This document shows, piece after piece, positions 37,392 to 46,037 of a stretch of 49,193 bases of DNA (positions within the stretch are counted from its first letter, which is position 1; the number at the start of each line of letters is the position of its first letter). The notes under the pieces are model-generated. The model was not told the DNA's origin, did no database searches, and saw only the letters and a list, made by a program, of their open reading frames with translations. The DNA comes from Massilia alkalitolerans DSM 17462 (GTDB lineage: Bacteria > Pseudomonadota > Gammaproteobacteria > Burkholderiales > Burkholderiaceae_D). The position numbers were made by a program, and so were the translations under genes. The stretch covers positions 72,634 to 121,826 of the forward strand of contig NZ_KE386581.1 of NCBI RefSeq assembly GCF_000427785.1. Direction: 5' to 3'.

Positions 37392-37437
37392 TGTCACAAG
37401 TACCAACAATGTGTCGCATTCTGGTAAATCTGTGACA
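37392..37437. promoter_or_regulatory. Inverted repeat TGTCACA...TGTGACA
   Basis: TGTCACA (37392-37398) and TGTGACA (37431-37437) form an inverted repeat in the divergent region between the diguanylate cyclase and the SnoaL-like gene. A related half-site (TGTCGCA) lies between them. This may be a regulator site; the spacing of whole turns is not obvious, so confidence is low. Confidence 0.25.
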
Positions 37438-37490
37438 TTATTCTAAGGAAAGCCCGTTCATCGTCGTAGCAGTATGATTCGAGACCCGCC

Positions 37491-37988
37491 ATGCGCCCTC
37501 TTTCCGTCGTCCTCCTTTGCCTCGCCAGCCTGTTGCTGCCCTTCCACGCCGCCGCCTCCGACGCCGCCGCGCGCGATGCCAGACTCGGCGTGCGTGAAGC
37601 CGAGCGCCAGCGTGCCCTCGCGCTGAACGAACGTGACATCGAGCTGCTGCGCCGCCTCATGGGCGGCAATTATCGCCACGTCGAGACCAACGGCAGGCTG
37701 CGGTCCAAGACCGAGTTCCTGCAGGCACTGGCGCGCGACGAGTACCGCATCCGCAATTATGGGCTGGAAGACATGGAGGTCGAGGTCGTGAATGAGGACG
37801 TGGCGATCGTCACCGGCACCTACCGCGCCGCCCGCCTCGACCTCGGCGCGGCCCAGCCGCTGCGCGGCCGCTACGTGCGGGTCTGGACCCGCCAGCCCGA
37901 AGGCTGGCGCATCTCGCTGCACCAGGGCACCGAGATCAAGACCACCGCCGCCCAGCCCGCCAAGTCCGATACCCGCGGCCCGCACTAG
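37491..37988 (+). CDS. Exported SnoaL/DUF4440-like protein
   Basis: 165 residues. A signal peptide (MRPLSVVLLCLASLLLPFHA) is followed by an NTF2-fold domain: helix REAERQRALALNERDIELL, then RLMGGNYRHVETNGRLRSK, VNEDVAIVTGTYRA and the closing strands GRYVRVWTRQPEGWRISLHQ. This is the DUF4440/SnoaL-like pattern, a small pocketed domain used as an enzyme or ligand binder; no catalytic residue can be assigned. Export to the periplasm is supported by the signal. It is divergent from the cyclase at 37308. Confidence 0.85.
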   Translation: MRPLSVVLLCLASLLLPFHAAASDAAARDARLGVREAERQRALALNERDIELLRRLMGGNYRHVETNGRLRSKTEFLQALARDEYRIRNYGLEDMEVEVVNEDVAIVTGTYRAARLDLGAAQPLRGRYVRVWTRQPEGWRISLHQGTEIKTTAAQPAKSDTRGPH

Positions 37989-38011
37989 TGCTTCCCCAGG
38001 GCGCGGCGGCC

Positions 38012-38587
38012 TCAGTCGGCGGCGCGCATCGCTTCGCCGATCGCATAGAAGTTGCCGCCGGCGACGTGGTGGATGCTGCGCCAGGAGGGATCGGCCGTCT
38101 CGAAATGCCAGTGGCCGTCGCGGAACACGCGCGCATCGGCCCAGGCGGCCGTCACCTCGCCGATGAACAGGTCGTAGGCCTGCTGGTTGTGCGGTTCCGG
38201 CACCAGTCGGCAGGCCAGCCAGGCCGAACAGCCTTCCACCAGCGGCGCCGCCACGCCTTCCATGCGTTTCAAGACGACGCCGGCCTGGGCCAGCTTGTCC
38301 GGCTCGGCATCGAGCGTGCGGTTCCCGACCTCGTGGGTCAGGCGCAGCTGCGCCACCGTCGGCAGCTGGATCACGAAGCTGCCGCTGCCCTCGACCAGGG
38401 CGCGGGTACGGGTCGACTTGTCGAGCACCACGGTGAGCTTGGGCGGGGCGAAATCGAGGGCGCAGGCCCAGGCCGCGGCCATGACGTTGTCCACGCCCTC
38501 GTGGCTGCTCGACACCAGCACGGTCGGGCCGTGCGTGAGCAGCCGGTAGGCCTTCTCGAGGGGGACAGGGAGGATGTGTTCGTTCAT
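38012..38587 (-). CDS. Flavin reductase-like domain protein
   Basis: 191 residues. The N-terminus PVPLEKAYRLLTHGPTVLVSS and DNVMAAAWACALDFAPPKLTVVL belong to the flavin reductase/FMN-binding split-barrel family. Later come TRALVEGSGSFVIQLPT and the C-terminal HHVAGGNFYAIGEAMR. Such proteins bind FMN and reduce it or act as nitroreductase-like enzymes with NAD(P)H. The start has GGAG 5 nt upstream. It lies 59 nt downstream of the zinc alcohol dehydrogenase on the same strand, so both are probably one transcript under the divergent LysR regulator. Confidence 0.87.
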   Translation of the reverse strand: MNEHILPVPLEKAYRLLTHGPTVLVSSSHEGVDNVMAAAWACALDFAPPKLTVVLDKSTRTRALVEGSGSFVIQLPTVAQLRLTHEVGNRTLDAEPDKLAQAGVVLKRMEGVAAPLVEGCSAWLACRLVPEPHNQQAYDLFIGEVTAAWADARVFRDGHWHFETADPSWRSIHHVAGGNFYAIGEAMRAAD

Positions 38588-38646
38588 GCGGACTCCAGTG
38601 CGGCAAAACCCTAGTCTGCCATGGAAGCCCGCAGCAGCGCTTTCCC

Positions 38647-39696
38647 TCAAGCCTTGAGGGTGGCGCTGTCGATCACGAAGCGGTACTTGACCTTGCCTTC
38701 CAGCATGCGTTCGTAGGCGGCGTTGATCTCGCTTGCCTCGATCATCTCGATGTCGGCGACGATGCCGTGTTCGGCGCAGAAGTCCAGCATCTCCTGGGTT
38801 TCCGGGATCCCGCCGATCATCGAGCCGGCCAGCGCGCGGCGCTTCATGATCAGGTTGAAGACCTGCGGCGAGGGGTGCGGCGAGGAAGGCGCGCCGACCA
38901 GCACCATGGTGCCGTCGCGCTTCAGCAAGCTGAGGTAGGCGTCGAGGTCGTGCGGGGCCGCCACGGTATTCACGATCAGGTCGAGGCGCCTCCCTTGCGC
39001 CGCCATGGCTTCCGGATCGCGCGAGACCACGACCTCGTGCGCGCCCAGCGCCTCCGCATCCCGGCGCTTCGATTCCGAGGTGGTGAAGGCCACCACGTGG
39101 GCGCCCAGCGCACGCGCCAGCTTGATGCCCATGTGGCCCAGGCCGCCGATGCCGACGATGCCCACCCGCTTGCCGGGGCCGGCCTGCCAGTGGCGCAGCG
39201 GCGACCAGGTGGTGATGCCCGCGCACAGCAGCGGCGCGACCGCCGCCAGCTGGGAGGGATCGTGGCGCACGCGCAGCACGTAGCGCTCGTTCACGACGAT
39301 GCGCTCGGAATAGCCACCCAGCGTATGGCCGGGCGCGTCCGGCGTCGGCGCATTGTAGGTGCCGACCATGCCGTCGCAGTAGTTTTCCAGGCCCGCGTCG
39401 CAGTCGGGGCAACTGCGGCAGCTGTCGACCATGCAGCCGACACCGACCAGGTCGCCCACCGCGAAGCCTCCTACGTGGGCGCCGACGGCGGCCACCCGCC
39501 CGACGATCTCGTGGCCCGGCACGCAGGGGTAGACCGTGCCGGCCCATTCGCCGCGCACCTGGTGCAGGTCCGAATGGCAGACGCCGCAGAAGGCGATGTC
39601 GATCTCGACGTCGTGCGCGCCGGGCGCGCGGCGCGTGATGGCGATCGGGCCGAGGGGCTGGTCGCCCGCGTGGGCGCCGTATGCGTTGACAGTCAT
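38647..39696 (-). CDS. Zinc NAD(P)-dependent alcohol dehydrogenase (YahK/AdhC type)
   Basis: 349 residues, the length of YahK-type aldehyde reductases. The catalytic zinc motif CGVCHSDLH and GHE (PCVPGHEIVGRV), the structural zinc cluster CRSCPDCDAGLENYC and the cofactor Rossmann loop GIVGIGGLGHMGIK are all complete. These enzymes reduce aldehydes to alcohols in the cytosol, usually with NADPH. The start at 39696 is chosen over 39711 because GGAAGGA sits 6 nt before it. It is divergent from a LysR-type gene, its likely regulator, and followed by a flavin reductase-like gene. Confidence 0.93.
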   Translation of the reverse strand: MTVNAYGAHAGDQPLGPIAITRRAPGAHDVEIDIAFCGVCHSDLHQVRGEWAGTVYPCVPGHEIVGRVAAVGAHVGGFAVGDLVGVGCMVDSCRSCPDCDAGLENYCDGMVGTYNAPTPDAPGHTLGGYSERIVVNERYVLRVRHDPSQLAAVAPLLCAGITTWSPLRHWQAGPGKRVGIVGIGGLGHMGIKLARALGAHVVAFTTSESKRRDAEALGAHEVVVSRDPEAMAAQGRRLDLIVNTVAAPHDLDAYLSLLKRDGTMVLVGAPSSPHPSPQVFNLIMKRRALAGSMIGGIPETQEMLDFCAEHGIVADIEMIEASEINAAYERMLEGKVKYRFVIDSATLKA

Positions 39697-39768
39697 GCTG
39701 GATCCTTCCATGTTCTTGCAAAGGGAGCATGGTAGCGGCTGGCGGTCGCAAGAAACGTATTGGAAATT

Positions 39769-39788
39769 GCATGGGCTTATGAATGCAC
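39769..39788. promoter_or_regulatory. Possible LysR operator between adh and lysR-type gene
   Basis: TGCAT-N10-ATGCA inverted repeat in the 142-bp divergent region. The spacing fits the T-N11-A class of LysR-type sites only loosely. Position between the divergent genes supports a regulatory role. Confidence 0.4.
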
Positions 39789-39838
39789 GTCATGAATGAC
39801 CCACCCGATTCGTGAGAAAATTTGCATAATTCCCACAC

Positions 39839-40747
39839 ATGCCCCTATCGATGGCTCGCGACAACATCAACGACATCCTCGTGTTCCTCGCCGTCGCGCG
39901 CGAACGCAGCTTCACCCGCGCCGCGGCCAGGCTGGGCATGACCCAGTCGGCGCTCAGCCACATCGTGCGCTCGCTCGAACAGCGCCTGGGCGTGCGCCTG
40001 CTCCAGCGCACCACGCGCAGCGTCTCCCCCACCGAGGCGGGCGAGCGCCTGATCCAGAACGTCGCCCCCAGGCTGGAAGAGATCGAGGCCGAAATCGCGG
40101 ACATCAGCGACCTCGGCGACAAGCCGGTGGGCACCATCCGCATCACCGCCGTCGACCACGTGATCGAACAGGTCCTGTGGCCGCGCATCGCCCCGCTGCT
40201 GCCGCAATACCCCGACCTGCACGTCGAGTTCAGTGCCGACTACCGCATCGTCGACATCGCCGCCGAGCGCTTCGACATCGGCGTACGCCACGGCGACCAG
40301 GTCGACAAGGACATGATCGCCGTGCGCCTCACGAGCGACGTCCCGATGCGCATCGTCGGCGCGCCCGCCTACTTCGAGCGGCGCCCGCTGCCCGCCTCGG
40401 TTGCCGACCTCATGAAGCACAATTGCATCACGCTGCGCCTGTCCAGCAGCGGCGGCATCTACGCCTGGGAACTGCGCCACAAGGGCGAGGACATCGAGGC
40501 GCGGGTGCGCGGCCAGGCCGTCTTCAACGACGTCAGCCACCACCTGGATGCCGCACTGAGCGGCAACGGCCTGGCCTTCCTGCCCGAGGACATGGTCGCC
40601 GGCCACGTCCGGGCCGGCCGCCTGACGAGCGTGATGGAAGACTGGTGCCCGAGCTTTCCCGGCCTGCACGCCTTCTACCCGAGCCGGCGCCATTCCTCGC
40701 GTGCGCTGGGCCTGGTCATCGACGCCATCCGCTACCGCGGCGCATGA
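39839..40747 (+). CDS. LysR-family transcriptional regulator
   Basis: 302 residues. An N-terminal winged helix-turn-helix (about 10-70; RSFTRAAARLGMTQSALSH, VRSLEQRLGVRLLQRTTR, SPTEAGERL) is followed by a substrate-binding-like effector domain (about 95-295) beginning PVGTIRITAVDHV. The effector domain resembles that of regulators which control nearby oxidoreductases. It is divergent from the alcohol dehydrogenase/flavin reductase pair, the usual layout for a LysR regulator and its target (inference). ATG 39851 is a possible later start. Confidence 0.93.
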   Translation: MPLSMARDNINDILVFLAVARERSFTRAAARLGMTQSALSHIVRSLEQRLGVRLLQRTTRSVSPTEAGERLIQNVAPRLEEIEAEIADISDLGDKPVGTIRITAVDHVIEQVLWPRIAPLLPQYPDLHVEFSADYRIVDIAAERFDIGVRHGDQVDKDMIAVRLTSDVPMRIVGAPAYFERRPLPASVADLMKHNCITLRLSSSGGIYAWELRHKGEDIEARVRGQAVFNDVSHHLDAALSGNGLAFLPEDMVAGHVRAGRLTSVMEDWCPSFPGLHAFYPSRRHSSRALGLVIDAIRYRGA

Positions 40748-40770
40748 ACACAGGGGAATTCGACGAAGAT

Positions 40771-40784
40771 TTGATCTGTATCAG
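40771..40784 (+). promoter_or_regulatory. FNR/ANR-like box upstream of universal stress gene
   Basis: TTGAT-CTGT-ATCAG matches the FNR/ANR consensus TTGAT-N4-ATCAA at nine of ten positions. It lies 74 nt before the universal stress protein start. Low-oxygen control of such genes by FNR-type regulators is known in related bacteria. Confidence 0.55.
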
Positions 40785-40857
40785 CCGCACGTCTGACGCA
40801 GCCCTCCACTCGGCGTAGAGTCATCGCTGCCGCGACGTATTCACAGGAGGTGCTGCC

Positions 40858-41682
40858 GTGTACAAGACCATCATTGTCCATGTCGACGAAAGCCCGCTGC
40901 TGGACGCCCGCCTGCGCGCTGCCGCCTGGCTCGCCAGCAGCCACGAGGCGCACCTGGTGGGCTGCGCCGCCACCGGCATGTCCTGGCCCGCCTACGCCAT
41001 GCTCACCGGCTCGATGGCGGTGTCGCCGGTCGCCGAATTCGACTCGTTGCGCAGCACGGCGCGGGCAAGCCTGCAGCGCTTCGCCGAGCGCGCCCGCCAG
41101 CTCGGCGTGGCCTCGGTCGAGGAACGCCTGGTCGAGGACGAGAACCGCGACGCCCTGCTGCTGCAGGCGCGCTATGCCGACCTGGTCGTGACCGGCCAGG
41201 ACGCCGGCGACGCCGCCACCGTGCGCGGCCTGCCGCAGTACCTGGCCATGCACGGCGTGCGCCCGGTGCTGGTGGTGCCGCCCTCCTACGGCGGCGCGCC
41301 GATCGCCGACAGCGTGGTGGTCGGCTGGGACGGCAGCGCCCAGGCGATCCGCGCGATCGGCGCCGCCATGCCGCTCCTGGCGCGCGCCGGCACGGTGCGC
41401 CTGGCGCTGGTCAACCCGGACCTCGAATCCGGCCTGCACGGCGAGGAACCGGGCGCCGACATGGCGCTCTACCTGGCGCGCCACGGGGTGCGCGTCGAGG
41501 TGCTGGTGGAGCGCACCAGTGTCCCGGTGGGCGAGGCCCTGCTCGGCGTCGCGGGGGCCTGCGGCGCCGGCCTGCTGGTGACCGGCGCCTTCGGCCACAG
41601 CCGCTACCGGGAGATCGTGCTGGGCGGCGTGACCCGCCTGCTGCTCGACCGCGCGCCGCTGCCGGTCCTGTTCGCGCACTGA
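40858..41682 (+). CDS. Universal stress protein, tandem UspA domains
   Basis: 274 residues with two UspA-type folds: the first starts YKTIIVHVDESP, the second DSVVVGWDGSAQAIRAI. The second ends with the ATP-binding pattern TGAFGHSRYREIVLGGVTRLLL (read as G-2x-G-9x-G plus Thr), whereas the first has a degenerate loop (TGQDAGDAATVRGLPQ). The GTG start follows an excellent AGGAGGT site. Tandem Usp proteins aid survival under low oxygen or starvation. The FNR-like box upstream fits that role. The gene stands alone. Confidence 0.92.
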   Translation: MYKTIIVHVDESPLLDARLRAAAWLASSHEAHLVGCAATGMSWPAYAMLTGSMAVSPVAEFDSLRSTARASLQRFAERARQLGVASVEERLVEDENRDALLLQARYADLVVTGQDAGDAATVRGLPQYLAMHGVRPVLVVPPSYGGAPIADSVVVGWDGSAQAIRAIGAAMPLLARAGTVRLALVNPDLESGLHGEEPGADMALYLARHGVRVEVLVERTSVPVGEALLGVAGACGAGLLVTGAFGHSRYREIVLGGVTRLLLDRAPLPVLFAH

Positions 41683-41725
41683 GGACGCGCCCGGGCAGTA
41701 CGTACTCCAGCCCTGAGCCCGCCGC

Positions 41726-44476
41726 TTACAGGGTCTTTTCCCCGACCAGCTTGAGCGGCCCGAGGATGCCTGCCGGGCGCGGCGCGATCAGCTGGGTGTC
41801 CTGCGGCACGAAACGCTGGCCGTAGCGCGCCGACAACAGCCGGTAATCCGGCAGCGCCTGCCCCGCCAGCGCGTTCAGGGCCAGGTTCGCCACCTTGATG
41901 TCGATGCGGTTGCTGCCCGGCGCCAGGTATTGCGTCACGTCGACGCGATACGGCGGATGCCAGACTGCGCCGGCGCGCTTGCCGTTGACCCAGACCTCGG
42001 CCGCCTCGCGCACCGGGCTGTCCAGCATGGCGCGCATTCCGGCCGGCACCTTGGGCGTGCTCGCCAGCGCCGTGCCCGGCCCGAAGTCCAGCAGCACGCG
42101 CTGGCCCGCAAGCTGGGCGGCGTCCAGCCTGACGGTCTTGCTGTAGGTCGCCACGCCGGAGAAGTAGCGGGTCGCCTCCTCGTCCGTCCAGGAGCGCAGC
42201 TGCGGCATCGACCGCTTGGCCGCGCTGCCGGGAAAGACGAGCTGCCAGTCGCGCCCGAGGTCGGCCAGCACGCTTGCCTGGCCCGGGCGCGGGGCCTCGG
42301 CGGCGGGCAGCGGCGTATCGGACAGCACCAGCACGCGCGACTCATAGGGCGCCAGCGCCAGCGGCAGCGGGCCGCCGGCCGCAGCACGCGTCAACTTGCC
42401 GCTGTGCGGGTCCAGCCAGGCCGCATGCGCGCGCCGCGCGCCGGGCGTGGCCGTGGTGTCCACCGCCGTGTTGCCGGTGTTGGCGACAAAATAGATGTCG
42501 GCGTCCACCAGCTTGCGGCGCACGAAGCCGACCTGGGCGGCGTTCGCCGCCAGCCTGAAGTCCGGCGCCAGCGCCTTGTCCAGCGCGGCGCCCAGCGCCG
42601 TATCGTCGGCCACCACCTCCACGTTCGGACCGGAAGCGAACAAGGCTGTCGACCTTGCCGCGACCTGGGCGGAGATCCGCGCGGCATCAAGGTAGCCCGG
42701 CGCCATCGACGGCGTGCCGCCCACCGCGATGATCTTGCCGCCGCCGCGCACATAGGCGGCCAGCTTGTCCAGCACCTCGGGCGCCAGCCGGTTCACGCGC
42801 GGCAGCACCAGCACCGGGTGCTTCAGGCCGAGCGCGAGGATGGATTCGGCATCGACGTAGTCGAGGTTGTGGCCGGCGTCGAGGATCTGTTCGGTGAGCC
42901 CGGGCGTCACGTAGTGTTTCATCCCGTCGGACAGCGACACCTTGCCCGGCACGGAACTGGCGTACACGTCGTCGTTGGGCAGGAACACCGCGACCTGATT
43001 GGCCGGCTGTCCCTGGCGCATCAACCAGCTCATGCGGGTCAGGTAGCCATTCACGTCCGGCATCACGTTCCACCAGGGGTTGTGGTCGTTGAACACGGCG
43101 GCGGCGTAGAAGGAATAACCGGGTGCGCGGGTCCCGGGCGGGGTGTAGGGCCAGCCGTGGCCGACGAACAGGTTCACGCCTTCGAGCAGCATGCGGTCGG
43201 CCTCGGCCTTCATGTCCAGCGGCGTGGCCGCGAAGGCTGGCGAATTCAGCCAGGTCCAGGTCTCGGCCGAGATCACCGGGCGGCCGTACAGGTGGCCGGC
43301 GGAGCTCGCCAGGCGGGTGAAGGAGAAGGCGCGGTGCTCCGGCCCCTCGCCTTCCGGCAGCGCGACCAGGCGGTTGCTCGACATCGAGACCGCCGGATAG
43401 CCATACGTCTGCGAGCGGAACAGGGTCTTGCGGGCCCTGGCCCAGTCATCCATCGGGGTGAGGTAGCGCTCGTTCACCAGTTCCGTCTGGGTCAGCGCCC
43501 AGTCGCGCTTGAGCGAGCCCGCGTGCTCGCCCTGGCCATGGAAGATCGCCGGCAGGTGCGGCAGGATGTCGTAGCCGCGGCGCTTGCGGAATTCCTCGGC
43601 GAAGTCGGCGGTCCAGTCGGTGCCGTAGACCTCGAGGCTGTCCGAGAACACCGCGTAGGGCGGTGTGTCGCCGAAGGCCTGCAGCAAGGGCTCGGCCACA
43701 AGCTTGAGGTGATGTTCGACCGCCTCGCGGCTGAGGTGGTCGAGCACGAAGCCATCGGCGTTCAGCGCCGGGCGCTTGACCTGCTGGCCGGTGCGGCTGG
43801 CGATGTAGGCCAGCACTACGCGCTCCCCGGCGCTCGGTGCGATCGCGGCGCGGCCGGCGGCATCCGGGCTGACCCCGATCTGCTGCAGCTTGCCGGTCTC
43901 GTATTGTTTGGCATTGCCGGGGGCGACGAAGGTGGCCAGCAGGCGCTCGCCGTTCATCACCGCCGGCAGCGCGAAGCTCCCGCTCCCGGCCGGCACCTCG
44001 ATGCTGGCCATGCGCAGGCGCGCCGCGGCGTGCTGGATCTTGACGTGCGGCCCGCCGAAGGGCCAGCCCGAGCCGAGCGTGATGTCCACGCGCAGGCCCT
44101 GCGCGCGTCCCTGGCGGTTGGCGAAGGAGACGGCGTCCAGGAACTCCGTCGACAGGTAGGGCACGTTCCTGATGCCGCGCGCCGCATCGTCGAGTTCCAT
44201 CGGGTAGACCGGCTGGATCTCGAAGCCGCCGAAGCCGCCGGCCTTCATGGCCGCGATCTCGCGTTCCAGCTGGGCCGGCACCACGGCGGGGCCGAACCAC
44301 CACCAGCGCACCAGCGGCCTGGCATCCGGCGGCGGAGATGCCACGCGTGCGGCGACGTCGGCGATGCGGTCGAACACCACCGGATCCTGGGCGGCGGCCG
44401 CGCAGGACAGCGAGGCCACCAGAACGCCGATGGCGCCGGCAAGGAGGGAGGGCTTGTGTACGAAGGACTTGCTCAT
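41726..44476 (-). CDS. GH106-type alpha-L-rhamnosidase
   Basis: 916 residues. A signal peptide (ending ASLSCAAAAQ) is followed by the GH106 start RPLVRWWWFGPAVVPAQL, GGFGGFEIQPVYPME and LRVDITLGSGWPFGGPHV. The middle contains VYGTDWTADFAEEFRKRRGY, and a C-terminal galactose-binding-like domain has AEVWVNGKRAGAVWHPPY. GH106 enzymes release terminal alpha-L-rhamnose from pectin rhamnogalacturonan. The start at 44476 is chosen for CAGGAA upstream and the signal peptide; the frame is open to 44599 through a terminator-like hairpin. It is the last gene of the locus with the PL11 lyase and esterase, and faces the universal stress gene. Confidence 0.9.
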   Translation of the reverse strand: MSKSFVHKPSLLAGAIGVLVASLSCAAAAQDPVVFDRIADVAARVASPPPDARPLVRWWWFGPAVVPAQLEREIAAMKAGGFGGFEIQPVYPMELDDAARGIRNVPYLSTEFLDAVSFANRQGRAQGLRVDITLGSGWPFGGPHVKIQHAAARLRMASIEVPAGSGSFALPAVMNGERLLATFVAPGNAKQYETGKLQQIGVSPDAAGRAAIAPSAGERVVLAYIASRTGQQVKRPALNADGFVLDHLSREAVEHHLKLVAEPLLQAFGDTPPYAVFSDSLEVYGTDWTADFAEEFRKRRGYDILPHLPAIFHGQGEHAGSLKRDWALTQTELVNERYLTPMDDWARARKTLFRSQTYGYPAVSMSSNRLVALPEGEGPEHRAFSFTRLASSAGHLYGRPVISAETWTWLNSPAFAATPLDMKAEADRMLLEGVNLFVGHGWPYTPPGTRAPGYSFYAAAVFNDHNPWWNVMPDVNGYLTRMSWLMRQGQPANQVAVFLPNDDVYASSVPGKVSLSDGMKHYVTPGLTEQILDAGHNLDYVDAESILALGLKHPVLVLPRVNRLAPEVLDKLAAYVRGGGKIIAVGGTPSMAPGYLDAARISAQVAARSTALFASGPNVEVVADDTALGAALDKALAPDFRLAANAAQVGFVRRKLVDADIYFVANTGNTAVDTTATPGARRAHAAWLDPHSGKLTRAAAGGPLPLALAPYESRVLVLSDTPLPAAEAPRPGQASVLADLGRDWQLVFPGSAAKRSMPQLRSWTDEEATRYFSGVATYSKTVRLDAAQLAGQRVLLDFGPGTALASTPKVPAGMRAMLDSPVREAAEVWVNGKRAGAVWHPPYRVDVTQYLAPGSNRIDIKVANLALNALAGQALPDYRLLSARYGQRFVPQDTQLIAPRPAGILGPLKLVGEKTL

Positions 44477-44493
44477 GAATGTTCCTGCTGGAC

Positions 44494-44523
44494 AAAAAAA
44501 AGCACGGCCGCGACGGGCCGTGC
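44494..44523 (-). terminator. Terminator hairpin in leader of GH106 gene
   Basis: On the minus strand GCACGGCC pairs with GGCCGTGC across a 6-nt loop, followed by eight T. It ends only 17 nt before the GH106 start codon, leaving no room for a promoter in between, so transcripts of the gene must pass it. This suggests attenuation rather than a simple operon end. Confidence 0.75.
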
Positions 44524-44561
44524 GTAAGAGCATCTTCCAAGCGAAAGAAGCCCATGGAGTC

Positions 44562-44593
44562 GACGGCCGTGCGGCAGGCCGCACGGGGCCGTC
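44562..44593 (-). promoter_or_regulatory. Upstream hairpin able to compete with terminator
   Basis: A 9-bp stem (CCGTGCGGC / GCCGCACGG, 2-nt loop region) extended by GACGG/CCGTC after a 2-nt bulge. Each of its arms carries a sequence complementary to one arm of the terminator at 44494-44523, so mutually exclusive foldings are possible. A 6-2-6 palindrome ATCAAG-GA-CTTGAT lies further upstream at 44644-44657. Confidence 0.4.
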
Positions 44594-44675
44594 ATCCATA
44601 AAGACGAAGGACGGGCAGCCGATCCTCCACCAGGCGCGAAGTAATCAAGGACTTGATCGTTTCGCGGGACGGCCA

Positions 44676-46037
44676 TCAGCGCTTGCCCGCCGCATGCTCG
44701 AGCAGCCAGCGTTCGATCATGTCGCGGTGCGCCTGCGACGTCAGGTGCACCTGCTCCGGCTCGACCACCAGGGTGCGGGCGGTCGGGATCACGTTGTAGA
44801 CCGCGAAGGTCGAGGTCGGCGGCGTGACGGTATCGTTGTAGCCGGCGTAGTACAGCACCGGGGTGCGCAGGCGTTTGGCGAAGTTCGCGGTGTCGTAGTA
44901 GGCTGAGGTGGCGGCCTTCGGTTCGACCGGCTGATCCTGCCGGCGGCCCTCGCCGTCCTTGCGGAACAGCCCGGGCCAGCCGCCGGCGCGCTCGTGCAGG
45001 TAGCCGGTGACGTCGCTGTAAGCCGGGTAGGACGCGATCGTCAGCGACACGCGCGGATGCAGGGCGCTGGCCATGATCGCCAGCTGGCCGCCCTGGCTGC
45101 CGCCCTGGGCGGCGAGCTGGCGGCCGTTCCACTTCGGGTGCTGGACCAGGTAGTCGAGGGCGCGCAGCGTTCCCAGGTAGACCCGGCGGTAGTAATAGGC
45201 CTGCGGGTCGTCCAGGTTGAAGCGGTTGTAGCCGGCCAGCGCACCAAAGTTGAGCTGCTCGTACAGCTCCGCCGGCAGGTCCACGGGGATGCCGTGGATC
45301 CCGATCTGCAGCGTGATGAAGCCCTTCGCGGCTAGCTCCGGCGTGCCCTTGTAGCCGCGCACGCCGGCGCCCGGCACCTGCAGCACCGCCGGGAACGGTC
45401 CCTCCCCGCGCGGCACCGAGAGCACGCCGTACATGCGGGTCGTGCGCGTGCCCGGCCCCACGTTCTGGAAGCTGAGGTAGGACACCTCGACCTCCGGCGT
45501 GGACAGCGCCGGCGCCGGCAGCAGCCGGAACGCCGGCTCGACCTTGGCCAGCTCGCGCTTCTGCGCCGCCCAGAAGGCATCGAAATCCCCGGGTTCAAGC
45601 TGCACCGGGCGCAGCTCCAGCGGGCTGAAGGCCGCCGTCGCCGCCGCTTCGACCGCCTTGCCGTCGATGCTGGCGCTGACGATGCAGCGCACGAATCCCG
45701 GCTTGTCCCCGCCCGGCGCCGCCAGCAACAGGCCGTCCTCCGGCACCACCGCGCTGCGCTCCGGCCCCTCCAGCATGTCCGGTCCCAGGCGATATTTGAT
45801 GCGGATGCCCTCGCGCGGATAGGGCTTCTTGTCGATACTGATCCGGAAGATCGCGTGCTCGCCCGCGCGGTAGGTCCAGTCCGGACGGTCGAGGCTCACT
45901 TTCAGGGGCAGCTCGGGATAGGCCGCCTGCGCCACCTGCACCACGGAGGGTGCGGCGGCGCCGACCGGGGCGCTCCAGGACAGCTGGAGCGCCAGCAGGA
46001 TACCGGCGGCAAGCGACAGCGGGCGGCAAGACCTCAT
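44676..46037 (-). CDS. Exported AXE1/CE7-type acetyl esterase
   Basis: 453 residues. A signal peptide (LSLAAGILLALQLSWSAP) is followed by a roughly 100-residue beta domain (KVSLDRPDWTYRAGEHAIF) and an alpha/beta-hydrolase domain of the acetyl xylan esterase/cephalosporin deacetylase type. The nucleophile is Ser in QGGSQGGQLAIM, the acid is Asp in YAGYNDTVTPP and the base is His in EQVHLTSQAH. Given its neighbours it probably removes acetyl groups from rhamnogalacturonan (inference). Its ATG overlaps the stop of the PEP-CTERM gene by 4 nt, so translation is coupled. Confidence 0.9.
   Translation of the reverse strand: MRSCRPLSLAAGILLALQLSWSAPVGAAAPSVVQVAQAAYPELPLKVSLDRPDWTYRAGEHAIFRISIDKKPYPREGIRIKYRLGPDMLEGPERSAVVPEDGLLLAAPGGDKPGFVRCIVSASIDGKAVEAAATAAFSPLELRPVQLEPGDFDAFWAAQKRELAKVEPAFRLLPAPALSTPEVEVSYLSFQNVGPGTRTTRMYGVLSVPRGEGPFPAVLQVPGAGVRGYKGTPELAAKGFITLQIGIHGIPVDLPAELYEQLNFGALAGYNRFNLDDPQAYYYRRVYLGTLRALDYLVQHPKWNGRQLAAQGGSQGGQLAIMASALHPRVSLTIASYPAYSDVTGYLHERAGGWPGLFRKDGEGRRQDQPVEPKAATSAYYDTANFAKRLRTPVLYYAGYNDTVTPPTSTFAVYNVIPTARTLVVEPEQVHLTSQAHRDMIERWLLEHAAGKR

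Noticed and set aside
41683..41725. Palindrome AGTACGTACT between convergent genes
   Set aside because: Ten bases, no loop possible for a terminator and no T-run; likely chance.
44477..44599. Upstream ATG at 44599 as the GH106 start
   Set aside because: The extension would translate through the terminator hairpin, hides the signal peptide inside the protein and has no good ribosome site.
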